64,000 nt of DNA from CAG-791 sp000431495 (GCA_052117605.1 JBQKIT010000007.1), one strand, 5' to 3'; shown: positions 23,826-32,937, numbered from the stretch's first letter. The notes: generated by a model from the sequence alone, not told the origin. Made by a program: numbers and translations.

Positions 23826-25127
23826 CTAGTCCGTACCTTTGTGAATCGTATCTGCGCCGTATCTTTCCTGCAGTTTTTTCATCATTTCATCCAGACATTT
23901 TTCCTTCCGGCGGACCGCTTCCCGTTTCTTCTCTTCCTTCTCCTGAAGAAGAAATCCTTCCAGATCCAGCTGCCGGTATTCTCCGCGATCCAGCGAACTG
24001 ACGCCCACTCCGATCAGACGCACTCCCGCTCCCCGATCAAAAATTCCGTTTTCCTCATACAAAAGGCTTTGAACCAGCTCCTCCGCATTTCTCCGGATCA
24101 CGGTCTCTTCATTGGTGGAAGCGCCAAGCTTGCGCTGCCTGGAATGTCTGCGAAAATCGTTTGTTTTCACACTGACCGTGATGGTGCTCCCAAAAACACC
24201 ATCCCTCTGAAGTCTGGAGGCAACCTTCCCGGACAGCCGGCTGATAATCGGCCGCGCGATCCGCTCATAATTCTGAATTGTGACATCCTCCGCCGTGGTC
24301 AGCTCATTGGAATAGCTCTTCGCCTCCTCGCTCTCGATTCGGACATGCGTGCTGCCGATTCCGTGCGAAGCCCGTGATATGTATTCTCCGCCCTTCTCCC
24401 CAAGGAAGGACTGAAGCACCGACAGCTCTGTGGCCGCAGCGTCACCGACTGTGACAATTCCGATTCCGGAAAGTCTGGCCGCTGTTCTTGATCCGCATCC
24501 GTACAGCCTTCCGATGGAGAGCGGCCACATTTTCTCCTTGATTTCTTCCGGCCACAGGGTGTGCGTGAAATCAGGCTTTTTAAAATCACTGGCCATTTTC
24601 GCCAGAAGCTTATTGGAGGAAACGCCAACGTTCACCGTAAATCCGAGTCTTGTCCGGACTTCCTTCCGGATTTCGGCAGAAAGCTCCTCCGCCGCACGCC
24701 GCCTTGCCGCACGCAGCGGCTCTCCCTGCAGCCTGCTGCAATTCTTCAACAGACGCATGTCCACCGTTTCCGTCATATCCACATAGGCTTCATCCACAGA
24801 TGCCTGCTCCACCGTCCCCGAATACTCACTGAGAATTGCCATAAATGCCTGTGAGCTCTGGCGGTACGTCTCCCAGTCCGAGGATACAAGCACAAGGCCC
24901 GGACACTTCTGCAGTGCCTTCACCACCGGCTCTCCCGTTGTAATGCCGAATCGTTTCGCCGGTATGGATTTCGCGGTAATGATGCCGTGTCTTGTCTCCA
25001 CGTCCCCTCCGACCGCAGATGGTATCGTCCGAAGATCCACGGAGGACGGATCTTCCCTGAGCCGCTTCACGGCAGACCAGGACAGAAATGCACTGTTCAC
25101 GTCCACGTGGAAAATAATCCGTTCCAT
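23826..25127 (-). CDS. dinB: Y-family DNA polymerase IV
   Basis: A 433-residue translesion polymerase. The N-terminal IIFHVDVNSAFLSW carries the first catalytic Asp, and ASVDEAYVDMT the catalytic Asp-Glu pair; the thumb/HhH region follows (IGRLYGCGSRTAARLSGIGI), then the little-finger domain (residues about 240-350). The C-terminal 80 residues are Lys/Glu-rich, as in many Clostridia homologs. It copies past lesions at low fidelity. A consensus promoter with a LexA-like site lies upstream, suggesting SOS control. Start at the only suitable ATG. Confidence 0.93.
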   Translation of the reverse strand: MERIIFHVDVNSAFLSWSAVKRLREDPSSVDLRTIPSAVGGDVETRHGIITAKSIPAKRFGITTGEPVVKALQKCPGLVLVSSDWETYRQSSQAFMAILSEYSGTVEQASVDEAYVDMTETVDMRLLKNCSRLQGEPLRAARRRAAEELSAEIRKEVRTRLGFTVNVGVSSNKLLAKMASDFKKPDFTHTLWPEEIKEKMWPLSIGRLYGCGSRTAARLSGIGIVTVGDAAATELSVLQSFLGEKGGEYISRASHGIGSTHVRIESEEAKSYSNELTTAEDVTIQNYERIARPIISRLSGKVASRLQRDGVFGSTITVSVKTNDFRRHSRQRKLGASTNEETVIRRNAEELVQSLLYEENGIFDRGAGVRLIGVGVSSLDRGEYRQLDLEGFLLQEKEEKKREAVRRKEKCLDEMMKKLQERYGADTIHKGTD

Positions 25128-25180
25128 CCTCTTTCCCTTCTCCTGATTCAGGCTCTCTTCTTAAACGCTTCCCTGTTTCC

Positions 25181-25222
25181 ATTATAGGGACCCCTCACTG
25201 TGCTTGCAAGAATGTGCGTTCG
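25181..25222 (-). promoter_or_regulatory. dinB promoter with LexA-like box
   Basis: On the minus strand TTGCAA (25204-25209) is followed after exactly 17 bases by a perfect TATAAT (25181-25186). Touching the -35 is CGAACGCACATTCT (25209-25222), one mismatch from the Firmicutes LexA pattern CGAAC-N4-GTTCG core. The site is placed for repression of dinB. Confidence 0.6.
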
Positions 25223-25229
25223 TGTATAA

Positions 25230-25282
25230 TTATCGATTATCGATATATTTTTATTGACATTCGATATTCTTATCCGTAGTAT
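25230..25282 (+). promoter_or_regulatory. Promoter of the DUF2975 operon with TATCGAT repeats
   Basis: TTGACA (25254-25259), a 17-base spacer and TAGTAT (25277-25282) form a strong promoter. TATCGATTATCGATA (about 25231-25245) and TTCGATAT (25260-25267) are overlapping copies of one motif around the -35. The HTH protein encoded in the same operon is the obvious candidate to bind them; this is inference. Confidence 0.6.
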
Positions 25283-25354
25283 ATAGGCCAAAAGATACCA
25301 CACGAATACACGGTTATATTGCTGCAGTGATCCTGCGGCAAAAGGAGGAAATGA

Positions 25355-25798
25355 ATGAATTTCAGAATAACCAGACTTGCCATTGCCGCAATGACCGTTC
25401 TCTGCGCAGGAATGTGCGCGGCAGGTCCGCGCCTGACTGCTTTCGTCATGCAAAGGCCCACGCCGATGATAAACGGCCCCGTCCGCTTTTGGATGATTCT
25501 GATTGCAGGCTATGCTCTCGCCGCTCTTGCTTTCCTCTGTCTGTTCAGTCTGTACCGGCTGATCTGCCGTATTGAACAGGGTGATATTTTCACCATGGCT
25601 AATGTCAAAGGCCTCCGCGCCATCTCTCTTGAGGTGGGTGCTGCCGCCGCGTTGTCCCTGCTCCTTGGCATCACCTGTACCATCCTTATGTCTGCAGTCG
25701 CTGTGATGGCCGCATTCATGGTCCTCATCATCCGCGTTATACAGCACAGCTTCGAGCGGGCGGTTGCCATGAAGGATGAGCTGGATCTCACGATATGA
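25355..25798 (+). CDS. DUF2975 membrane protein
   Basis: A 147-residue protein with four hydrophobic segments (about 5-28, 44-68, 92-112, 115-135). The central stretch RLICRIEQGDIFTMANVKGLRAIS is the conserved part of DUF2975. Such proteins nearly always precede a small YozG-like HTH gene, as here. They are thought to act together, perhaps in sensing, but no function is established. AGGAGG lies just before the ATG. It is first in a three-gene operon. Confidence 0.85.
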   Translation: MNFRITRLAIAAMTVLCAGMCAAGPRLTAFVMQRPTPMINGPVRFWMILIAGYALAALAFLCLFSLYRLICRIEQGDIFTMANVKGLRAISLEVGAAAALSLLLGITCTILMSAVAVMAAFMVLIIRVIQHSFERAVAMKDELDLTI

Positions 25799-25838
25799 TG
25801 CCGGAAATCGTGATCGAATCGGAAAGAAGTGAATGCAT

Positions 25839-26048
25839 ATGATACGAATCAAACTTGACGTCATGATGGCAGAACGACAGATCAGTGCGGGCGTACTGGC
25901 AGAACGAATCGACCTGACTCCCGCGAACCTGTCCATTCTGAAGAACAATAAGGCCAAGGCAATCCGCTTTTCCACTCTGGAAGCACTTTGCCGCGAGCTG
26001 CAGTGCCAGCCCGGAGACATTCTGGAATATGTCCCGGACAGTGAATGA
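25839..26048 (+). CDS. Cro/CI-type HTH regulator (YozG-like)
   Basis: A 69-residue protein that is almost only a helix-turn-helix: LDVMMAERQISAGVLAERIDLTPANLSILKNNKAKAIRF followed by the closing helix STLEALCRELQCQPGDILEY. The start at 25839 leaves AGAAG at a proper distance; the ATG two codons earlier lies too close. It is paired with the DUF2975 gene, the standard arrangement for this family. The TATCGAT repeats in the operon promoter are its likely operators. Confidence 0.88.
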   Translation: MIRIKLDVMMAERQISAGVLAERIDLTPANLSILKNNKAKAIRFSTLEALCRELQCQPGDILEYVPDSE

Positions 26049-26077
26049 TTTCCGCAGCAGACAGGAGAAGAACAACC

Positions 26078-27406
26078 ATGAAAAATCAGACTTTTGTTTA
26101 TCGCATTGCTGCCCTTGTCAGTTATCCGGTGGGCTATTTCTATGTTCGCTATGTTCTCTTTGGGATCACTGGAACACATGAGCAGATCTGGCCGCTTCTT
26201 TTCAGCATCCTTCTGATCACCTGCGTCGAAGTGTTCTGCTGCGCGACAGGAAAATCACGTTCTGTTCTTGCTTCCTGTGGGCAGTCGGCCGGTGAGTCCG
26301 TGTTCTTTGCCACCTGTGCCCTGGTTCAGTCCATCGCCTATGCCGTATTCGGTCTTCGCGGAGATACCTTTTCTGTTGTACAGGTCTTTTTCTGGCATTT
26401 TACATTGATTTACTACATTCTGTGCCGCACCGGAATGCTCGGTGCAGGACGAAGCGGCCTTCTGTTTCCGATCGATGCCTCGGAAGGCTTGTTCTATCTT
26501 CCCTGGAGCAACCTGTTTCTCCGCCTGGTCAGTGTATTCAAAAAGCGTCCCGCTGATTCCGCCGGGACGCCTCATTCGCAGCGTTCTCACCGCCTGCGTC
26601 CGCAGACGGCTCTGACTGCTGTCATCAGTATTCTGCTTGCTATCGCGGTCTGCGCGTTTGCCTGGTCGGAACTTTCCGGTGTTTCCAGCTCCTTCTCCAG
26701 CATCGGAAGCTCCTTGTCTGAATTCTTCCGAAGACTCTTTCAGGCAGAGTTCGTTCTCTGTCTTCTCCGCGAATTCCTTCCTTATTTCCTGCTTTCAATC
26801 CCGGTCAGTGCCTGGCTGTTCGGATTAACCGGAGGATCACTCCTTCGAAAAGAGCCTCCCTGCACACCGAAGGTACTTGCAAAGGAGACAAAATGGCTCC
26901 GTGTTCTTCCTTCCTGGTCGGCACATGTAATTCTCGGCGCGCTGACTGCGGTTTATCTGCTTTTCTTTGCCGTCTCTGTCCGGGAAATCGGCGGCCAGAT
27001 TCTTTCCTTCCGTCTGACGGTTCAGGAAGCGTGCCTCTATGCCGTCGATGGCTTCTGGCAGCTCGTCCGCGTGGTTTCGCTGAACTTTGCGCTGCTCCTT
27101 GCATCCTGCCTGTTCTCCCGGATTCCCTTATGGGAAGACAGAAGGACAAGATGCCTGATCACGGTGCAGTTTATCTGCTCGCTTCTCTTCGGGCTCCTCG
27201 CCTTCTGGAAGCTGTTTGTTCTGTACCTTGGCACCTATGGGGCCACTCCCCGGAGAATTCTCTCCGGCTGGATGGTGATCATGCTGCTTCTCTGGACCGT
27301 TCTGGCACTCATCCGCTTTTACAGACGGATTCCCGCTGCCCGCATCAGTGTCCTTGCAGCCGCAGCATCCTTTTCCGTCCTGTGTCTGATGCCCGTCTTC
27401 TCCTGA
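26078..27406 (+). CDS. Polytopic membrane protein of unknown function
   Basis: A 442-residue protein with about ten to twelve hydrophobic segments and no enzyme motif. The middle (residues about 155-185) is a basic, Ser/Arg-rich cytoplasmic loop. It bears some resemblance to the DUF4153/DUF4173 membrane families, which I cannot confirm. The start at 26078 has AGGAG nine bases upstream. It is third in the operon with DUF2975 and the HTH regulator, and its end meets the convergent SDR gene at 27408. A transport or envelope role is possible. Confidence 0.75.
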   Translation: MKNQTFVYRIAALVSYPVGYFYVRYVLFGITGTHEQIWPLLFSILLITCVEVFCCATGKSRSVLASCGQSAGESVFFATCALVQSIAYAVFGLRGDTFSVVQVFFWHFTLIYYILCRTGMLGAGRSGLLFPIDASEGLFYLPWSNLFLRLVSVFKKRPADSAGTPHSQRSHRLRPQTALTAVISILLAIAVCAFAWSELSGVSSSFSSIGSSLSEFFRRLFQAEFVLCLLREFLPYFLLSIPVSAWLFGLTGGSLLRKEPPCTPKVLAKETKWLRVLPSWSAHVILGALTAVYLLFFAVSVREIGGQILSFRLTVQEACLYAVDGFWQLVRVVSLNFALLLASCLFSRIPLWEDRRTRCLITVQFICSLLFGLLAFWKLFVLYLGTYGATPRRILSGWMVIMLLLWTVLALIRFYRRIPAARISVLAAAASFSVLCLMPVFS

Positions 27407-27407
27407 A

Positions 27408-28229
27408 TCATATCCGGCGGATCAGCTCCCAGATTCCAAGAAGGATATCCGAGGGGAACAGCTTTCTTGCGAAGCGATGCACCGTGCATACAATTCCCGG
27501 TGTGGATACCGGCATATTCAGTGCGGCATCGATAAGTGCGTGACGGACAACATCCTCCCGCGTCGTCGCCAGAGGGAAGCTGCGAATCTCCGGCTCTTCC
27601 GGATCCGCGTTATTTCCCTGCCCCGCAAGCGGAATAAACTCGGTATCCTTCACCCAGTAGGGGCAGACTGCCGTCACCGAAATGTTCCGCGGCATCAGCT
27701 CAATGCGAAGTGCACGGCTGTACCGGTACAGAAAAGCCTTGGTCGCCGCATAGACATTCAGATAGGTAAACGGCTGAAACGCCGAGGTAGAACAGATCTC
27801 CAGAATTCTTGCTTCCTTCTCCATATATGGAAGGCAGATCTGTGTCATATCCACCGCTGCCCGACAGTTCAGATCAATCATGCCATCCAGAGCTTCCAGT
27901 GTCATATTCTCGGTTGCACCGATCTTTCCAAAGCCTGCCGCATTGATCAGGAGACGTACGCTTGGCTGTTCGTCTTCCAGAAGCTCCTGCAATGCCAGAA
28001 TGGATTCCTTATCCGTGAGATCATAGGGCAGCACCCGAACAGGGAGCTCTGTTTCCTTTTCCAGCTCCCGCAGCCGGTCCTCTCTTCGCGCAATGACCCA
28101 CAGCTCTTCCGGCTTTTCACGAAAGAGCGGCTCTTCTCTGGCCGCATCCTGATCCAGCTGACGAATAAACTCTCGCCCAAGTCCGCTCGATGCACCGGTA
28201 ATGACAGCAATTCTCTTTCTCCCGCTCAT
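27408..28229 (-). CDS. Short-chain dehydrogenase/reductase
   Basis: A 273-residue classical SDR. The cofactor motif TGASSGLG lies at residues about 10-17, NAAGFG at about 94-99, a catalytic Ser in ICSTSAF, and YAATKAF contains the Tyr-x-x-x-Lys pair. The lack of an acidic residue after the second strand (WVIARREDRL, with Arg residues) suggests NADPH. The substrate is unknown. AAGGAGG precedes the ATG. It follows coaX by five bases, so they are likely co-transcribed. Confidence 0.93.
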   Translation of the reverse strand: MSGRKRIAVITGASSGLGREFIRQLDQDAAREEPLFREKPEELWVIARREDRLRELEKETELPVRVLPYDLTDKESILALQELLEDEQPSVRLLINAAGFGKIGATENMTLEALDGMIDLNCRAAVDMTQICLPYMEKEARILEICSTSAFQPFTYLNVYAATKAFLYRYSRALRIELMPRNISVTAVCPYWVKDTEFIPLAGQGNNADPEEPEIRSFPLATTREDVVRHALIDAALNMPVSTPGIVCTVHRFARKLFPSDILLGIWELIRRI

Positions 28230-28234
28230 GATGC

Positions 28235-29038
28235 TTACCTCCTTTTCCCTGTACTTTTCTGCTTTGCAGCCTCATTGGTTCGATAGATATGCCCAAGTCC
28301 CTTCAGAAGAAGGCGATTATCCACAATAATCTCATTCCTGCAGTACGGCGCAATCAGCCGTCCCATTCCTCCGGTTGCCAGAATACAGCCGACCTTTCCT
28401 CCCAGCGCTTCGATATACCGGTCAATGACACCGTCCAGTGCTCCCGCAGATCCGTAAATAATGCCGCTCTTCATGGCATCCACCGTATTCGTGGAAATCA
28501 CCTTCTTCGGCGCAGAATAATCGATACTCGGAAGGAGCGACGTCTCCTTGATCAGTGCATCCAGAGAAATTCCGGTTCCCGGCATAATGCAGCCGCCGAT
28601 ATAATCCCCCTTCGCATCCACCGCGGTGATCGTTGTTGCCGTTCCCATATCCACAATAATGGCAGGAAGCGGATACTCCTCCTTGGCAGCAACTGCGGTC
28701 GCAACCAAATCTCCTGCAATGGTGCCCGGATCATCCAGGCGGATATTCAGACCGGTTTTCACACCGGCTCCGACGATCACCGGCGTCAGTCCCGTGATCA
28801 GATTCACCGCTTTTGCCAGAACCACATTCACCTGCGGAACCACAGAAGAAATGATGGCTCCTTCAAATCCCTTCGGATCAATACCGGCAAGCTCCATAAT
28901 GTCTTTTATTTCCACCGCGTATTCATACGCGGTTTCATTGATATCTGTGGAAATCTGAACGGTGCGGATCACCTCATTTCGATCGTTAATGCAGCCAAGA
29001 ATGGTATGTGTATTTCCTGTATCAATAGCAAGAAGCAT
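28235..29038 (-). CDS. coaX: Type III pantothenate kinase
   Basis: A 267-residue enzyme of the ASKHA fold that phosphorylates pantothenate in the first step of coenzyme A synthesis. Motifs: N-terminal LLAIDTGNTHT (phosphate 1), the block AIIVDMGTATTITAVDAKGDYIGG, PGTGISLDAL and a C-terminal ILATGGMGRLIAPYC. The ATG at 29038 is chosen because GAGGTG lies eight bases upstream; GTG and ATG one to three codons earlier overlap the site. Length fits the family. It lies behind the peptide transporter operon, 46 bases from the last ATPase gene. Confidence 0.95.
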   Translation of the reverse strand: MLLAIDTGNTHTILGCINDRNEVIRTVQISTDINETAYEYAVEIKDIMELAGIDPKGFEGAIISSVVPQVNVVLAKAVNLITGLTPVIVGAGVKTGLNIRLDDPGTIAGDLVATAVAAKEEYPLPAIIVDMGTATTITAVDAKGDYIGGCIMPGTGISLDALIKETSLLPSIDYSAPKKVISTNTVDAMKSGIIYGSAGALDGVIDRYIEALGGKVGCILATGGMGRLIAPYCRNEIIVDNRLLLKGLGHIYRTNEAAKQKSTGKRR

Positions 29039-29084
29039 CGTCATCACCTCGTATGTATTCGTTCGCCGGATCCCCTGCTTCCGA

Positions 29085-30092
29085 TCACCGATGAAGCCGG
29101 CAGCTTACCAGATGCTCTTCTTCCGCATCCGGTGTTACGTTTACGGTTTCCGGGGGACATTTCCTGCATTCCTCACAGGCATGCGGGCAGCGATGATAGA
29201 AGCAGCATGCCCCGGGCGCATCCTCCCTGGCTGCTTCCAGATCGGCATATTCCCGTTCGAGCTCTGCCAGTGTTTTCGTTCCGTCATCCTCAATTCTGTG
29301 GTTCCAGTCCGGTATGGCAGCCAGAAGGAGCTTTGTGTACGGATGCTGCGGATTCCGGTAGATTTCCTCCGCCGTCCCGATCTCCACAATCCGCCCCCGG
29401 TACATCACCGCAATCCGGTCACACAGATAATACACGACATTCAGATTGTGGGAAATGAACAGCATCGCAAAATCCCGTTTCCGGTCAATATCCCGGAACA
29501 GATTCAGAATCTGCGCCCCCACCGAGACGTCGAGGGCGGAGACCGCTTCATCCGCAATCACCAGCTCCGGATTCAGCATCAGCGCCGCTCCGATACATAC
29601 CCTCTGCCTCTGTCCTCCGGAGAGCTCCTTCGGGTAACGGTCCGCATAGGAAGCATCCAGCCCGATTCTCTCCAGCATCCGGTTCACTTCCTCCATCTGC
29701 TCCTTCGGCGTACCGATCCCATGGGCCCGCAGCGGCTCCCGCAATGTAAATCCAATCGTCTTCCGCGGATTCAGCGCACTCATCGGATCCTGAAAAACAG
29801 CCTGCACCTTTTTCGTGAATTCTTTTCTCCCCTCCTGGGAGGTCTCCCTTCCATCAAGCCGGATGGAGCCTTCATATGGAATCAGATTCAGAATGGCATT
29901 TCCAAGCGTTGATTTCCCGCAGCCCGACTCTCCCACCAGACCGAAGAACTCGTCCGTATGAATCGTGAAGGAGATGTCATGCAGCACCTGCTTCTTCCCG
30001 CGCTTTCTGAGAATTCCGAGGCCATTGTCATCGTAATAATTGTTGACATGGGTGACTTCCAGAAGCTCCTCTTTTTCATTTCTGATATCCAT
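29085..30092 (-). CDS. Peptide ABC importer ATPase (DppF/OppF type)
   Basis: A 335-residue ATPase with Walker A GESGCGKST at about residues 54-62, signature LSGGQRQRV at about 155, Walker B LVIADEAVSALD and the switch His in MLFISHNL. The C-terminal extension holds the cysteine group CCFYHRCPHACEECRKC, larger than usual, where oligopeptide ATPases may carry an Fe-S cluster. It pairs with the OppD-type ATPase encoded six bases upstream to power the two permeases. AGGAG lies 13 bases before the ATG. Confidence 0.93.
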   Translation of the reverse strand: MDIRNEKEELLEVTHVNNYYDDNGLGILRKRGKKQVLHDISFTIHTDEFFGLVGESGCGKSTLGNAILNLIPYEGSIRLDGRETSQEGRKEFTKKVQAVFQDPMSALNPRKTIGFTLREPLRAHGIGTPKEQMEEVNRMLERIGLDASYADRYPKELSGGQRQRVCIGAALMLNPELVIADEAVSALDVSVGAQILNLFRDIDRKRDFAMLFISHNLNVVYYLCDRIAVMYRGRIVEIGTAEEIYRNPQHPYTKLLLAAIPDWNHRIEDDGTKTLAELEREYADLEAAREDAPGACCFYHRCPHACEECRKCPPETVNVTPDAEEEHLVSCRLHR

Positions 30093-30098
30093 AGAATA

Positions 30099-31097
30099 CT
30101 ATGCTCCTGTCTTTTTGGAAGACATGTGACAATAAAACGAGTGCTCTTTGGACAGCAAAATCTCCAGCGGAGCCGTTTTTCTGCAAATATCCTGTGCAAG
30201 CCGGCATCTTGGTGCAAACGGGCACGGATCACGATATTCCTCTGTGGAAGGAACATGACCCGGGATTGCCGGAAGATCCGCTCCCTTGGAATCAAACTGC
30301 GGAATGGAGCGCATCAGTCCCTTCGTATATTCATGCGACGGATGCTGAAGAATGTCCTCCACCGGCCCCTCTTCCACAATTTTCCCGGCATACATCACAA
30401 TGACCCGGTCGCAGATCTGGCGAATCACAGCCAGATCATGGGAAATGAAAACCATGGACATTCCGTATTTACGGTTGATATGCCGAAGAAGCCGGAGAAC
30501 TCTTGCCTGCACCGTGACATCCAGGGCCGTCGTCGGTTCGTCTGCAATCATCAGACGGGGCCTGCAGATGGTCGCCATCGCAATGCAGACACGCTGACGC
30601 ATTCCGCCGGACAGCTGATGCGGATACATGCGAATCAGCTCTTCCGGATTGGACAGGCCAACCTCCGAAAGTGCCTGAAGCACGCGCTTCTCCTTCTCCT
30701 CTTTTGTAAGCTCCGGGTGATGGATTTCCAGAGATTCCCTCACCTGATCGCCAATCCGTGCCAACGGATTCAGGCTTGTCAGAGGCTCCTGATAAATCAT
30801 GGAAATCTCATTTCCGTTCAGGCTTCTGCGCTCTGCATCCGAAATCCCGGTAAGCTCCTTCCCGTCGTAAAGGATGCTTCCTCCCGAAACCGAGAGCACC
30901 GCCGGAAGAAGGCCCATAACCGCAAGGTTTGTAACCGTCTTTCCGCAGCCGGACTCGCCCACCATTCCAAGAATCTCGCCTTTCTTTACCTCATAGCTGA
31001 TTCCGTCGACCGCCGTATAGGACGCATCTCCTTCCCATATGGAGATGGACAGGTCGCGGACCTCCAGAAGATTGTCAGAGGAATTGTTCACCGTCAT
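30099..31097 (-). CDS. Peptide ABC importer ATPase (DppD/OppD type)
   Basis: A 332-residue ATPase. Walker A is GESGCGKTV (about residues 44-52), signature LSGGMRQRV, Walker B LMIADEPTTALD, switch VFISHDL. The C-terminal oligopeptide-transporter domain has CPFAPRCRLAQDIC. Its ATG overlaps the stop of the upstream permease gene by four bases. It works with the neighbouring DppF-type subunit. Confidence 0.93.
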   Translation of the reverse strand: MTVNNSSDNLLEVRDLSISIWEGDASYTAVDGISYEVKKGEILGMVGESGCGKTVTNLAVMGLLPAVLSVSGGSILYDGKELTGISDAERRSLNGNEISMIYQEPLTSLNPLARIGDQVRESLEIHHPELTKEEKEKRVLQALSEVGLSNPEELIRMYPHQLSGGMRQRVCIAMATICRPRLMIADEPTTALDVTVQARVLRLLRHINRKYGMSMVFISHDLAVIRQICDRVIVMYAGKIVEEGPVEDILQHPSHEYTKGLMRSIPQFDSKGADLPAIPGHVPSTEEYRDPCPFAPRCRLAQDICRKTAPLEILLSKEHSFYCHMSSKKTGA

Positions 31098-31894
31098 ACC
31101 AGAAACCTCTTTTTCAGTCCGTCGCCAATACAGTTAAATGCAACGATAGTCACCACTATCATAAGACCCGGAGCCAGTGCACACCAGGGTGCACGAAACA
31201 GGAAGCTCTGCGCTTCATACAGCATGCGCCCCCAGCTCGGCGCCGGCGGCTGAATTCCAAGTCCCAGATAGCTCATTCCCGACTCAGCAAGGATCGCATT
31301 GGAGAGTCCGACAATCACCGATGACAGCAGAAGCGGCACTACATTCGGAAAAATATGAACCAGCAGAAGCCGAAGATCCGAATCGCCGAAAATCTTGTTG
31401 CTCCGCACAAAATCCGCATCCCGATACTGCAGCGTTCCCGTCCGCACAATGCGGGTAAAGCTCGGAACGAACATCACGCACAATGCAATGACAATTGTAT
31501 AATTGCCCTGATGCATGATGGTGACAATCACCAGCGCAATCAGAATTCCCGGAAACGAATTGATGGCATCAATGACGCGCATGATCACCTCGTCCGCCAC
31601 GCCTCCGACATAACCGGATAAGAGCCCGAGAACGGTACTGATTACCGTGCAGGCTCCCACCGTACATACCGCGACAAGGAGCGTAAAACGTCCGCCCACA
31701 ATCGCACGGGAAAAGACATCCCTTCCCAGATTATCGGTCCCGAACAGATGCTGAAGAGAGGGTGCAGCCATTCGTGCTGTTTTATCGATTTCGTTGATGC
31801 CGTACGGAGTCCAGAAGAAGGACAGTACCGCAAGAAAAATAACAATTCCCGCAAGAACAGAGCCGATGCGGAGCTCCCATTTTCCGTTTTTCAT
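31094..31894 (-). CDS. Peptide ABC importer permease (DppC type)
   Basis: A 266-residue permease with an N-terminal transmembrane helix (about 11-30), a periplasmic stretch containing LFGTDNLGRDVFSR typical of DppC/OppC, and five further helices. The EAA-type loop lies near residues 155-185 (RNADFVRSNKIFGDSDLR-like; here YRDADFVRSNKIFGDSD). It forms the membrane pore with the DppB-type subunit. It overlaps the OppD-type ATPase gene. Confidence 0.92.
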   Translation of the reverse strand: MKNGKWELRIGSVLAGIVIFLAVLSFFWTPYGINEIDKTARMAAPSLQHLFGTDNLGRDVFSRAIVGGRFTLLVAVCTVGACTVISTVLGLLSGYVGGVADEVIMRVIDAINSFPGILIALVIVTIMHQGNYTIVIALCVMFVPSFTRIVRTGTLQYRDADFVRSNKIFGDSDLRLLLVHIFPNVVPLLLSSVIVGLSNAILAESGMSYLGLGIQPPAPSWGRMLYEAQSFLFRAPWCALAPGLMIVVTIVAFNCIGDGLKKRFLV

Positions 31895-31920
31895 CGTTTT
31901 ATCCGATCCGTTTGCTTCGT

Positions 31921-32865
31921 TTAATCCGCCAGGCGGATTCGCGGGTCAATCACCTGAATCAGAAGATCTACCGCAAAATTCGTCAGCACAATTATCAGCG
32001 CGATGTACATTACCAGTGTCTGTGTCAGAGGAAAATCACGCCCGGTGACAGATGAAATCAAAAGTCTTCCGATTCCGGGAACCGCAAAAACCTGCTCCAC
32101 GATGATGCTTCCGGAGAAAATGCTTCCCACAATCATTCCGATCAGAGGGATCACCGCGACAATCGCATTTCGCAGGATGTGCCGGTACAGAATCCGGTTG
32201 GTTCCTGCCCCCTTTCCTCTGGCCGTCCGGACATAATCCCGGTTCATCTCTTCCTGTACCGCCGTCTGTACATATCTCGTCAGCGTTGCAATTTCCGGGA
32301 TGGCAATGGCCAGTGCCGGGAAAATCATGTACTGCAGGAAGCCGGTCATGTCCTCCGTGTAGCTGACATAGGCTCCCGGCGTAAACAGATGCAGAACCAG
32401 TCCGAATACCCACATCAGAAGAACGCTCAGGAAGAAGCCCGGAATCGAAAGTCCGATGATATTAAAGAATCCGAGAACCGGCTCCGCCAGTGTTCCCTGC
32501 TTTCTCGCCGAGAATACGCCAAGAGGAATGGAGACCGCAAGCGTCAGAAGAATCACCATCAGCCCCAGCAGAAGCGTCACTGTGACATGTCCCTCAATCA
32601 GGCTTTTCACCGGCATGGAATACCGGATGGAGGTTCCGAAATCGCCGCGGACAAACCCGCTGATCCAGTCGCGGTACTGCTGCCACAAAGGAAGGTTGGT
32701 TCCCAGCTGCTCCCTCAGTGCATCCAGCTTCTCCGGAGATGCTGTGGTTCCGAGAATCAGCTGGGCCGGATCACCAGGGATAATGTGAAAGGCACAGAAG
32801 GTCAGGAGGGAGATCAGAAACATGGTAATCAGAAGAATAATGATTTTTTTTACCAGATAACGCAA
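31921..32865 (-). CDS. Peptide ABC importer permease (DppB type)
   Basis: A 314-residue permease with six hydrophobic segments. The family opening IPGDPAQLILG and the loop YVRTARGKGAGTNRILYRHILRNA (EAA motif) are clear. I place the start at TTG 32865 (residues LRYLVKK...), because AGAGGA lies seven bases before it and E. coli DppB begins in the same way. An ATG ten codons upstream lies in the hairpin tail and has no site. It follows the binding-protein gene across a hairpin that may reduce permease expression. Confidence 0.88.
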   Translation of the reverse strand: MRYLVKKIIILLITMFLISLLTFCAFHIIPGDPAQLILGTTASPEKLDALREQLGTNLPLWQQYRDWISGFVRGDFGTSIRYSMPVKSLIEGHVTVTLLLGLMVILLTLAVSIPLGVFSARKQGTLAEPVLGFFNIIGLSIPGFFLSVLLMWVFGLVLHLFTPGAYVSYTEDMTGFLQYMIFPALAIAIPEIATLTRYVQTAVQEEMNRDYVRTARGKGAGTNRILYRHILRNAIVAVIPLIGMIVGSIFSGSIIVEQVFAVPGIGRLLISSVTGRDFPLTQTLVMYIALIIVLTNFAVDLLIQVIDPRIRLAD

Positions 32866-32885
32866 GGAGGGTTCCTCTTTTCCTG

Positions 32886-32928
32886 AAAAGCACAAAAGCC
32901 GGACCGCTCCCTTCGGGAACGTTCCGGC
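32886..32928 (-). terminator. Intra-operon attenuator between binding protein and permeases
   Basis: On the minus strand GCCGGAACGTTCCC pairs with GGGAGCGGTCCGGC (two mismatches) around GAAG, followed by TTTTGTGCTTTT. It starts ten bases after the binding-protein stop. The interrupted T-run suggests partial termination or mRNA protection, giving more binding protein than permease. Confidence 0.75.
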
Positions 32929-32937
32929 CGCAGTGAA

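Noticed and set aside
28289..29458. 389-codon plus-strand frame
   Set aside because: Antisense to coaX and the peptide ATPase; rich in Arg, His and Cys in the way expected of a shadow frame, with no ribosome binding site.
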